Of a stretch of DNA of 11,032 bases, positions 1-5,455 are shown piece after piece. This DNA is from Desulfuromonadaceae bacterium UBA5613 (GTDB lineage Bacteria > Desulfobacterota > Desulfuromonadia > Desulfuromonadales > UBA2197): NCBI GenBank assembly GCA_002424625.1, contig DIKR01000067.1, forward strand, positions 16,772-27,803, in the 5' to 3' direction. The stretch's first letter is position 1; every line of letters starts with the position of its first letter. A program made the position numbers and the translations under genes. Below the pieces are notes generated by a model that saw only the letters and a list, made by a program, of their open reading frames with translations, was not told where the DNA came from and did not search any database.

Positions 1-393
1 GGTCTGATCCCGGGCTTCTTCCCGCCGACAGCGAATCTCAATACCAATGTCGCGTTGGCCTTGATTGTCTTTTTTATGACCCATATCATCGGTCTTAAAG
101 AGCACGGCACGCACTACATCAAACACTTTACCGGCCCGATTATCTGGCTGGCGCCGCTGATGATCATTATTGAAATGATCGGGCATCTGGCGCGTCCGCT
201 CTCCTTGTCCCTGCGTCTTTTCGGTAACATGTATGGCCACGAGATCGTTTTGATGATCTTCTTTACCCTGGTCCCCTTTTTGCTGCCGATTCCGATGATG
301 TTGATGGGGGTGCTGGTCGCCTTCATTCAGGCTTTTGTCTTCTCCCTTCTGGCGATGATTTATATTGCCGGGGCGCTTGAAGACGCCCATTAA
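1..393 (+). CDS. atpB: ATP synthase Fo subunit a (5' partial)
   Basis: This is the C-terminal 130 residues of the membrane stator subunit a of the F1Fo ATP synthase, which forms the ion half-channels against the rotating c-ring. The reading frame is open from base 1, so the true start lies outside the window. The diagnostic helix reads LSLRLFGNMYGHE. Its arginine (codon 214-216) corresponds to the essential Arg210 of Escherichia coli. The last helix carries the conserved glutamine (AFIQAFVF) and ends in GALEDAH. Several hydrophobic helices are visible. atpE follows 82 nt downstream on the same strand, the usual a-then-c order. The identification is secure from the arginine helix alone; only the length is unknown. 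Confidence 0.96.
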   Translation, partial: GLIPGFFPPTANLNTNVALALIVFFMTHIIGLKEHGTHYIKHFTGPIIWLAPLMIIIEMIGHLARPLSLSLRLFGNMYGHEIVLMIFFTLVPFLLPIPMMLMGVLVAFIQAFVFSLLAMIYIAGALEDAH

Positions 394-425
394 TCTGGCA
401 TTTGCTGATTGTTTTTCCGCCTTGG

Positions 426-441
426 TCCTATCTGTATAGGA
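426..441 (+). promoter_or_regulatory. Intercistronic hairpin between atpB and atpE
   Basis: A perfect 6-bp stem (TCCTAT at 426-431, ATAGGA at 436-441) closes a CTGT loop. After one mismatch, TTG at 422-424 can pair with CAA at 443-445. It lies 20 nt upstream of the atpE ribosome-binding site (GGAAGGAG, 461-468). It has no T-tract, so it is unlikely to be a terminator. Subunit c is needed in many more copies than subunit a, so an RNA element that favours atpE translation or mRNA stability here is plausible. That role is inference. Confidence 0.35.
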
Positions 442-475
442 ACAATTAACCCCCATTTTTGGAAGGAGTAGTACA

Positions 476-754
476 ATGACGTTTTTTGCTTGGTGTATGA
501 TTGCTGCCGGTTTCGGCATGGCAATCGGTTCTTTCGGTACCGGCCTCGGCCAGGGATTGGCGATCAAGAGTGCAGTTGAAGGGGTTGCTCGTAATCCCGG
601 CGCCAGCGGTAAAATCCTGACCACCATGATGATCGGTCTGGCCATGATCGAGTCCCTCGCTATCTATGTTTTTGTTGTTTGCATGATCATTCTCTTCGCC
701 AACCCCTTCACCGCTCAGGTGATGCAGTTGGCTGGACAGGCTGCTGCTCAGTAA
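476..754 (+). CDS. atpE: ATP synthase Fo subunit c (proteolipid)
   Basis: This 92-residue protein is subunit c, which oligomerises into the rotor ring of the F1Fo ATP synthase in the inner membrane. Two hydrophobic helices (about residues 5-27 and 49-75) flank the polar loop ARNPGASGK. The ion-binding carboxylate is Glu59 in MIGLAMIESLAIY. Gln26 (GLGQG), Ser60 and Tyr64 match residues of the Na+-site of the Ilyobacter c-ring, but its threonine is replaced by Leu61. The start is fixed by a strong ribosome-binding site, GGAAGGAG, 7 nt upstream. The tail after ANPF is a little longer than in many bacterial c subunits. A terminator follows directly, so no other atp genes are downstream; in Geobacter relatives the F1 genes lie in a separate operon. 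Confidence 0.97.
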   Translation: MTFFAWCMIAAGFGMAIGSFGTGLGQGLAIKSAVEGVARNPGASGKILTTMMIGLAMIESLAIYVFVVCMIILFANPFTAQVMQLAGQAAAQ

Positions 755-779
755 ATTCTGCTGCTGCGGTTAAAAGATC

Positions 780-812
780 AAGGGTGCTGCCAAAGGGTGG
801 CACCCTTTTTTT
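780..812 (+). terminator. Intrinsic terminator of atpBE
   Basis: A 12-bp stem (780-791 with 796-807, two G-U pairs) encloses an AAAG loop, and a run of seven T follows (806-812). It begins 25 nt after the atpE stop codon and has the classic form of a Rho-independent terminator. Confidence 0.92.
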
Positions 813-881
813 GCGAATAACATTAAAAAGTTGTAATTATATGAGAATGCGAATAAAAGCTTTGTTTTTTTGGTTTTTTTG

Positions 882-910
882 TTGAAATAAAACTAATCAA
901 TCTGTAGATT
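882..910 (+). promoter_or_regulatory. Predicted sigma-70-type promoter of the multiheme cytochrome
   Basis: TTGAAA (882-887) and TAGATT (905-910) are separated by exactly 17 nt. They match the -35 and -10 consensus at 5 of 6 and 4 of 6 positions. The region is strongly AT-rich and lies just after the atpE terminator. Transcription would start near 917 and give a leader of about 67 nt before the ATG at 984. Confidence 0.55.
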
Positions 911-911
911 G
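898..911. promoter_or_regulatory. 14-bp palindrome over the -10 element, candidate operator
   Basis: CAATCTGTAGATTG is a perfect inverted repeat with 6-bp arms and a 2-bp centre. It covers the proposed -10 hexamer of the cytochrome promoter. A regulator bound there would block RNA polymerase, so a repressor site is the simplest reading. The regulator is unknown. Confidence 0.4.
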
Positions 912-983
912 TCTTTCGCTAACTTGGGCGACCTGTCTTCAGCTTGCCATGTAGTCATCAGGAGAAAAAAGGGAGGAATCGTT

Positions 984-2834
984 ATGGGTGTAAGGATTTA
1001 TCGTTGGGTCATGCTGGTGCTTCTGTTGTTGGCACCGTGCACAGCTATGGCAGAAGGCATCGCCATAAATCCCCAGGAATGTTTCAAATGTCACGATACT
1101 GTCGTTACCATGCAGGATTTTTCTAATTCTGTTCATGGTCAGAACGGCTGTACCAGTTGTCATCTCGGAATCACTGATCTGAAACGTCATGGAGATGGCG
1201 AGCAGATGCCCACGGAAGTGAACTGCGTTCGCTGCCATAAAAAAGAGACGACCGAGCATTACAGCAGCGTCCACATGCTCAATGACATCAAATGTTTTGA
1301 CTGTCACGCTGATATCCACGTTCATCAGCCTTGGAAAGGTGACAAAGCCAAGGTTGTCGCCACTTGCAGCAATTGCCATGATCTTGCCGACACATATATG
1401 GTCTCATATCATGGCAAGGCAGTTTTAGACGGCAATCCTGATTCCGCGGCCTGTAATGACTGCCATAACCTGCACGAGATTCAGCCCATCGGTGAAGAAT
1501 CGTCGAAAGAAGGTAAAGAATTTCACACCAAGGTTTGCCTGAAGTGTCATGCTGATAAAGAGATGATGGACCGCAACGGCATCACAAATATTGCAGTCAA
1601 GACCTATCTCGACAGTTATCACGGCAAGAATTACCGCCTTGGCTTTCCGGAAAAAGCGGCCGGCTGCGCCGATTGCCATACGTCACACGCGATCCTCCCC
1701 CCCCAGGATATCAATTCGAGTATCAATCCGGCCAATCTCGTCAAGACTTGCGGCGCCTGCCACCCCAAGGCGACGGTGCCATTTACAGAATATTATGCCC
1801 ATGCCGACATGACGGATTCGGACGAGTATCCAGTTCTATACTGGACATTCGTCCTGATGACCGGCTTGCTCCTTGGTACTTTCACCGTCTTCTGGATTCA
1901 TACCCTCCTGTGGCTCTTCCGTGGTTTTGTTGAAAACCGTGAGAAACTGGCAGCGCTGCATGCTGGTCATATTGCCCATGTTATCCCGGATGGGCACAAG
2001 CAGTATCGCCGCTTTACCTGTCGTCATATTGTCATGCATCTCACCGTCATCATCAGTTTCCTCGGCCTCTCCCTCACCGGTCTGCCGCTGAAATTTGCTG
2101 ATCAGGGCTGGGCGCGCTTTATGATGGAGTTCTTTGGCGGAACGGCCAATGCCGGCTTGATCCATCGTGCTTGTGCGGTCCTGACCTTTGCCTACTTCCT
2201 GACCGCGATCATCATGACCATCAACTTCCTCTTTATCGACAAAAAGGTGAAGGGGAACTTCCTGCAGCGTCTCTTCGGGCCGGAATCTCTTTGCCCGAAC
2301 TTCCGTGATGTCAGAGATGTTGTCGGTATGGTCAGATGGTTCCTCTTCATGGGGCCGAAACCGACGTTTGAGCGTTGGACTTACTGGGAAAAATTCGACT
2401 TTATCGCAGTCTTCTGGGGTATGTTTGCTATCGGCGGTTCCGGTCTGATGCTGTGGTTCCCCGAGATCTTTGGCGTCGTCCTCCCCGGTTGGGCCTTCAA
2501 TGTCGCAACGATTGTGCATTCCGACGAAGCCCTCCTCGCCACCGGCTTTATCTTTACCGTTCACTTCTTCAATACGCACGGACGGCCGGAAAAGTTCCCC
2601 ATGGACTTTGTTATCTTTAATGGCCAGATGTCGAAGGAAGAGTTCATTGAAGAGCGTGGCGACCAATGGCGGCGCTATGAAGAAGAGGGCACCATCGAAC
2701 AATACGTCGTGAAAAAACCGAGCGGCGTCTTTTATGACTTTGTGCTGAAAGGCTTTGGCTTCATCGCCTTATTTACCGGCCTCGGCTGCCTGGTTCTGAT
2801 GATCCTGGCCCTTGCTACCGGATCAGGACACTAA
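984..2834 (+). CDS. cbcL: CbcL-like inner-membrane cytochrome: nine c-type hemes fused to a b-type cytochrome
   Basis: This 616-residue protein probably takes electrons from menaquinol and passes them to periplasmic cytochromes. Residues 1-23 form a signal peptide (hydrophobic core at 9-18, end at AMA). The periplasmic part holds nine CXXCH heme motifs, starting at residues 33, 56, 81, 104, 128, 157, 185, 228 and 256. About six membrane helices follow (roughly 284-311, 347-366, 393-417, 472-494, 507-527, 588-610). Helix histidines His348, His352, His394, His512 and His527 are candidate b-heme ligands. The nine-heme plus cytochrome b layout is that of Geobacter CbcL, needed there for respiration of low-potential acceptors. 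An in-frame start at 909 is rejected: it falls inside the -10 region, and 984 has a GGGAGG ribosome-binding site followed by the signal peptide. The exact physiological acceptor cannot be read from sequence. Confidence 0.88.
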   Translation: MGVRIYRWVMLVLLLLAPCTAMAEGIAINPQECFKCHDTVVTMQDFSNSVHGQNGCTSCHLGITDLKRHGDGEQMPTEVNCVRCHKKETTEHYSSVHMLNDIKCFDCHADIHVHQPWKGDKAKVVATCSNCHDLADTYMVSYHGKAVLDGNPDSAACNDCHNLHEIQPIGEESSKEGKEFHTKVCLKCHADKEMMDRNGITNIAVKTYLDSYHGKNYRLGFPEKAAGCADCHTSHAILPPQDINSSINPANLVKTCGACHPKATVPFTEYYAHADMTDSDEYPVLYWTFVLMTGLLLGTFTVFWIHTLLWLFRGFVENREKLAALHAGHIAHVIPDGHKQYRRFTCRHIVMHLTVIISFLGLSLTGLPLKFADQGWARFMMEFFGGTANAGLIHRACAVLTFAYFLTAIIMTINFLFIDKKVKGNFLQRLFGPESLCPNFRDVRDVVGMVRWFLFMGPKPTFERWTYWEKFDFIAVFWGMFAIGGSGLMLWFPEIFGVVLPGWAFNVATIVHSDEALLATGFIFTVHFFNTHGRPEKFPMDFVIFNGQMSKEEFIEERGDQWRRYEEEGTIEQYVVKKPSGVFYDFVLKGFGFIALFTGLGCLVLMILALATGSGH

Positions 2835-2842
2835 ATGAAAAG

Positions 2843-2875
2843 AAAAGGGGGCGCCGTATGCCGGCGCCCCCTTTT
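2843..2875 (+). terminator. Intrinsic terminator after the cytochrome gene
   Basis: A 14-bp stem (2843-2856 with 2862-2875) has a GC-rich core, GGGGGCGCC, a 5-nt loop and A4/T4 ends. It starts 9 nt past the cytochrome stop. The A-tract on one side and the T-tract on the other make it symmetric, so it could act in both directions. It lies upstream of the preferred start of the next small gene. Confidence 0.85.
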
Positions 2876-2894
2876 GATCTTTACGGGGTCTGCT

Positions 2895-3125
2895 ATGAAG
2901 AAGAATACCGGTTATGCCCTGATCTATGCTTCTCTGGTTTTTTACATCCTCGGCGGTATCAGTGTTTTCAGCGGCGTTGCACTGATGATCCTGATGAAGG
3001 GGAAGAGTTTTGGTGACTGGGGGCGCATGGACAGCTTTGGCTATGTCCTCCTCTTTGCCGGGCTGAGCCTCACCATTCTCGGCGTTCTCTTTATGCGGAT
3101 TATTCGCAATCGCCTGCCGGGATAA
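2895..3125 (+). CDS. Small two-helix membrane protein, function unknown
   Basis: This is a 76-residue protein with a basic N-terminus (MKKNTGY), two predicted membrane helices (about 9-34 and 46-68), a short polar link (MKGKSFGDWGRMD) and a basic tail (RIIRNRLPG). I do not recognise a family. An in-frame ATG at 2835 abuts the cytochrome stop (TAAATG) and would add 20 residues, but those codons run through the terminator stem and encode no sensible extra domain, so 2895 is preferred. The only ribosome-binding candidate before it is a weak GGGG at 2885-2888. The 3' end overlaps the tail of the decayed tcdA-like gene on the other strand. It may be an accessory of the cytochrome, but only position suggests this. 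Confidence 0.6.
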   Translation: MKKNTGYALIYASLVFYILGGISVFSGVALMILMKGKSFGDWGRMDSFGYVLLFAGLSLTILGVLFMRIIRNRLPG

Positions 3126-3475
3126 CAACGCCCCTGTTGGCAAGAATCTTGGGAATGACTGTGCCCGCCATGGTCAAGCCGAAGATGGATGGAATCCACG
3201 GCACGCTCCCCAGGGGGGCGCGCCGTTGCTGATAGCCTGCCGTTGTATCTGTCTCAAGCCTTCTCCCCCGCCCCTAAGGGGCGAAATCCTTCTGTCGAAT
3301 AGACCACTTCTACATCTGTTGTGACTCCCCGCTGGCGTAATTCTTTCCGCATGATTCTGGCCAAACGACAGTTCTGTGTGGCAAAGAGATCGCCAACGCG
3401 AATTGCCAGCTGGTCAAGGGCCGCGCTGCCGAGAAGGAGGCGGGTGCGGCTGAAGGAATCTTCGCTTTGTTTCAT
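3100..3475 (-). pseudogene. tcdA: Decayed tcdA-like gene (ThiF/E1-like tRNA t6A37 dehydratase family)
   Basis: The minus strand carries both ends of a TcdA/CsdL-type protein without its middle. It starts with the family N-terminus FSRTRLLLGSAALDQL. It then jumps directly to C-terminal sequence (IRVGDLF, LARIMRKELRQRG, VVYSTEGFRP). The ATP-binding GxGGxG Rossmann core and the catalytic cysteine region are gone, roughly 120-150 residues judged from the family's usual length of about 250. The frame stops at 3254. The C-terminal motif LGSVPWIPSIFGLTMAG resumes in another frame (3213 to 3103, stop at 3100). Removing one base from the C5/C4 tract at 3265-3274 restores a single frame, so the frameshift may be real or a sequencing error; the internal deletion is independent of it. 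The ATG at 3475 lies 31 nt after the tatD stop, with an AAGGA upstream, consistent with a former tatD-tcdA operon. Confidence 0.72.
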
Positions 3476-3506
3476 CTTGATCAATCCTTGTCAGAGAAGA
3501 GTGGAG

Positions 3507-4274
3507 TTACGTCAGGTGCAGAATCCGTCGGGCATTCTCCGTCGTCTGCGCGGCTACTTCCTCAAGGGAGCAATGGCGCAGTTCCGCACAGCGCCTGGCG
3601 ATCAAGGAAAGCCACAGCGGTCGGTTGCGCTCGCGACGGTGCGGTTCCGGACTCTGATCCGGGGCATCGGTTTCAAGAACAAAAGCTGTCGCCGGCAGGG
3701 TGCGAAGCACCTCCGGTGCCCGGCGCGCCTCGGGCCAGGTGATGTTGCCAGCGAAGCCGAGGGTCAGATTCAGATCTAGCGCCACATTCGCCATCTCGCC
3801 GCTGCCGGAAAAAGCATGGAGAATACCGCCGACGCCCGGCCCTTGTTCTTCCTGAAAAATTTGCAGACAGCGCGGCAACGCACCGCGGCAATGAAGAAGC
3901 AGCGGCAATCCCGCGGCAACGGCGATGCGCAGTTGTGCACGAAACGTGATCTCCTGGCGAACCATGGGTACGGGGATCTTGTTATCAAGGCCAATCTCGC
4001 CGACGGCAATGACCGCAGGATGCTCAAGGAGGCACAACAGTCGCTCCTGCACCTTGTCCGACCAGGACTCAGCCGCCAGAGGATGGACGCCGGGGGCGAG
4101 AAAAAGGCCGGCATGTTCTTCTGCCAAAAGATTCAGGCCATCCCAGCCGGCCGGGGTGACGCCGGGAACCAAAAAAGAGGTGATTCCCAGCGTCCGTGCC
4201 CGAGCGAGTTCGGCCGCTAGCTGCTCAGGAGGAAGGCGGTCGAGGTGAATGTGCGTATCAAAGAGTTCGACCAT
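3507..4274 (-). CDS. tatD: TatD-family metal-dependent hydrolase (DNase-like)
   Basis: This 255-residue cytoplasmic TIM-barrel hydrolase belongs to the amidohydrolase superfamily. Characterised TatD proteins are metal-dependent nucleases linked to DNA repair and RNA quality control. All expected metal ligands are present: His8 and His10 (DTHIH), Glu93 (GEIGLD), His128 (LLLHCR), His153 (LHAFSGS) and Asp203 (ETDAP). The length is normal for the family. The ATG at 4274 begins directly at the first beta strand (MVELFDTHIH), so no earlier start is needed. It is divergent from hypA across an 79-nt gap and is followed by the tcdA-like remnant. The substrate of this member is not evident. The family call is firm; the specific paralogue (TatD versus YcfH/YjjV type) is not. 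Confidence 0.9.
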   Translation of the reverse strand: MVELFDTHIHLDRLPPEQLAAELARARTLGITSFLVPGVTPAGWDGLNLLAEEHAGLFLAPGVHPLAAESWSDKVQERLLCLLEHPAVIAVGEIGLDNKIPVPMVRQEITFRAQLRIAVAAGLPLLLHCRGALPRCLQIFQEEQGPGVGGILHAFSGSGEMANVALDLNLTLGFAGNITWPEARRAPEVLRTLPATAFVLETDAPDQSPEPHRRERNRPLWLSLIARRCAELRHCSLEEVAAQTTENARRILHLT

Positions 4275-4290
4275 CAGCGTTGACCAATCC

Positions 4291-4320
4291 TTTACGCCGC
4301 CGTAAAAGGCATGTTATAAG
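4291..4320 (+). promoter_or_regulatory. Possible hypA promoter with an inverted repeat at its -35
   Basis: TTTACG (4291-4296) is followed after 18 nt by TATAAG (4315-4320), which has an upstream TG (4312-4313) in the extended -10 position. The -35 half belongs to an inverted repeat, TTTACG-CCGC-CGTAAA (4291-4306). The site lies in the 79-nt gap between divergent tatD and hypA. The predicted start is near 4327, about 27 nt before the hypA ATG. Match quality is moderate. Confidence 0.4.
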
Positions 4321-4353
4321 TTTTTATTATCTCACAATGTGGACTTGTTTGAC

Positions 4354-4695
4354 ATGCATGAACTTGGCTTGACCCAGCATCTGATTGAAATAGCTGAACG
4401 TGTTGCCCGGGAGAATGGCGCCACCCAGGTGCGCGCGGTCAAAGTCGAAATCGGCGCCCTCGCCGGTGTCGTTCCTGAATCGGTAGAGTTCTGTTTTGAT
4501 GTTTGCAGCCGCGGCACTCTTCTCGAAGGGAGTCGCCTGGAGATCCTTTTTATTCCCGGCCGCGGTCGCTGTTATGACTGCCAGGCCGAGTGCACCCTCG
4601 ACACTTATACCGTGACCTGTCCGGAGTGTGGGGGCTTTTCTCTGGAGCGGTTGCAGGGTAAAGAGTTGCGCGTTGTTGAAGTGGAGGTTGACTGA
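4354..4695 (+). CDS. hypA: HypA hydrogenase nickel-insertion protein
   Basis: HypA is a cytoplasmic metallochaperone that works with HypB to deliver nickel to the large subunit of [NiFe] hydrogenases. The 113-residue protein begins MHELGLTQ. The Met1-His2 amino terminus is the nickel ligand of the family, which is why the ATG at 4354 is chosen over a GTG five codons earlier that would bury it. The structural zinc site is complete: Cys73-x2-Cys76 (CYDC) and Cys89-x2-Cys92 (CPEC). The length is typical. It has no strong ribosome-binding site. The hypB start lies 2 nt past its stop codon, so the two are surely cotranscribed. No hydrogenase structural gene or hypCDEF gene is in view. Confidence 0.95.
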   Translation: MHELGLTQHLIEIAERVARENGATQVRAVKVEIGALAGVVPESVEFCFDVCSRGTLLEGSRLEILFIPGRGRCYDCQAECTLDTYTVTCPECGGFSLERLQGKELRVVEVEVD

Positions 4696-4697
4696 TT

Positions 4698-5447
4698 ATG
4701 TGTACGGATTGCGGTTGCGGCCCGAGCGGTCATCACCACCATCATTCTCCAGCTGAGCAGAGTCCGGGACGTGCCCTTCGTGTCGAAGAAGATCTTCTCG
4801 CCAAGAATAACCGGTTTGCCGCAGCAAATCGGCGTCTTTTTCGTGAAAAAGGCCTCCTTGTCTATAATCTTGTCAGTTCTCCAGGCTCCGGCAAGACAAC
4901 CCTCCTCGAACGGACCCTCACTGAGTTACAGTCCGAGTTGCATTTTGCCGTTCTCGAAGGGGATCAGCAGACGAGTAACGATGCCGAGCGGATCGCCGCC
5001 ACCGGGGTGCCGGCCGTGCAGATCAATACCGGCAGCGGCTGCCATCTTGATGCGCACATGATCGGGCACGGGATGGAAAACTTTGCCGAGCTTCCTCTCG
5101 ATATCGTCATGATCGAGAATGTCGGCAACCTCGTCTGTCCAGCTGCTTTTGACCTTGGCGAGGATGCCAAGATTGCCCTCCTTTCGGTGACGGAAGGGGA
5201 GGATAAACCCCTTAAATACCCGGATATGTTCAGGGCTGCCGACATTCTGATCCTCACCAAGGTTGACCTCCTCCCCTACCTGCGCTTCGATATCGAGCAG
5301 TGTAAAGCTTTTGCCCGTCAGGTGAATCCGCGCCTCCGCATCTTTGAGCTCTCCTGCCAAAACGGGGCTGGTCTCCCTTGTTGGTATGACTGGTTGCGCC
5401 AGGAGATTGCGGCAAAACGCAGCCTTGTCCGCGACGACGGGCGTTAG
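4698..5447 (+). CDS. hypB: HypB nickel-inserting GTPase
   Basis: HypB is a SIMIBI-class GTPase that supplies nickel to [NiFe] hydrogenase precursors together with HypA. The 249-residue protein starts MCTDCGCG, the CxxCGC high-affinity nickel site, followed by a short histidine stretch (residues 12-16) that may store metal. The P-loop is SSPGSGKTT (60-68). The GTPase-domain metal site is formed by Cys115-His116 (SGCHLDAH) and Cys147 (NLVCPAAFD). TKVD (187-190) matches the base-recognition motif. A GGAGG within the hypA 3' end serves as ribosome-binding site. Only 8 nt separate its stop from the following kinase gene, which suggests one transcript. Function and start are secure. Confidence 0.96.
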   Translation: MCTDCGCGPSGHHHHHSPAEQSPGRALRVEEDLLAKNNRFAAANRRLFREKGLLVYNLVSSPGSGKTTLLERTLTELQSELHFAVLEGDQQTSNDAERIAATGVPAVQINTGSGCHLDAHMIGHGMENFAELPLDIVMIENVGNLVCPAAFDLGEDAKIALLSVTEGEDKPLKYPDMFRAADILILTKVDLLPYLRFDIEQCKAFARQVNPRLRIFELSCQNGAGLPCWYDWLRQEIAAKRSLVRDDGR

Positions 5448-5455
5448 CGGTCAAG

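Noticed and set aside
871..886. TGG...GTTGA in the T-rich leader, resembling a -24/-12 promoter before the cytochrome
   Set aside because: The spacing is right, but the essential GC at -12 is GA and the -24 box keeps only TGG. The sigma-70-type reading fits better.
1836..2702. A 288-codon minus-strand open frame opposite the cytochrome b part
   Set aside because: Low-complexity charged translation with no family resemblance, lying opposite well-supported membrane helices.
3138..3151. TTGGCA...TTGG resembling a sigma-54 promoter
   Set aside because: The -12 element has GG in place of GC, and the bases are explained as antisense to the tcdA-like remnant.
3321..3779. A plus-strand open frame of 152 codons between the small membrane gene and tatD
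   Set aside because: Arginine-rich translation typical of an antisense shadow; the minus strand here encodes clear TatD and TcdA-type sequence.
5381..5397. TTGG...TTGC resembling a sigma-54 promoter before the kinase gene
   Set aside because: The GG and GC pairs are 11 nt apart, not the required 10, and the site lies inside conserved hypB coding sequence.
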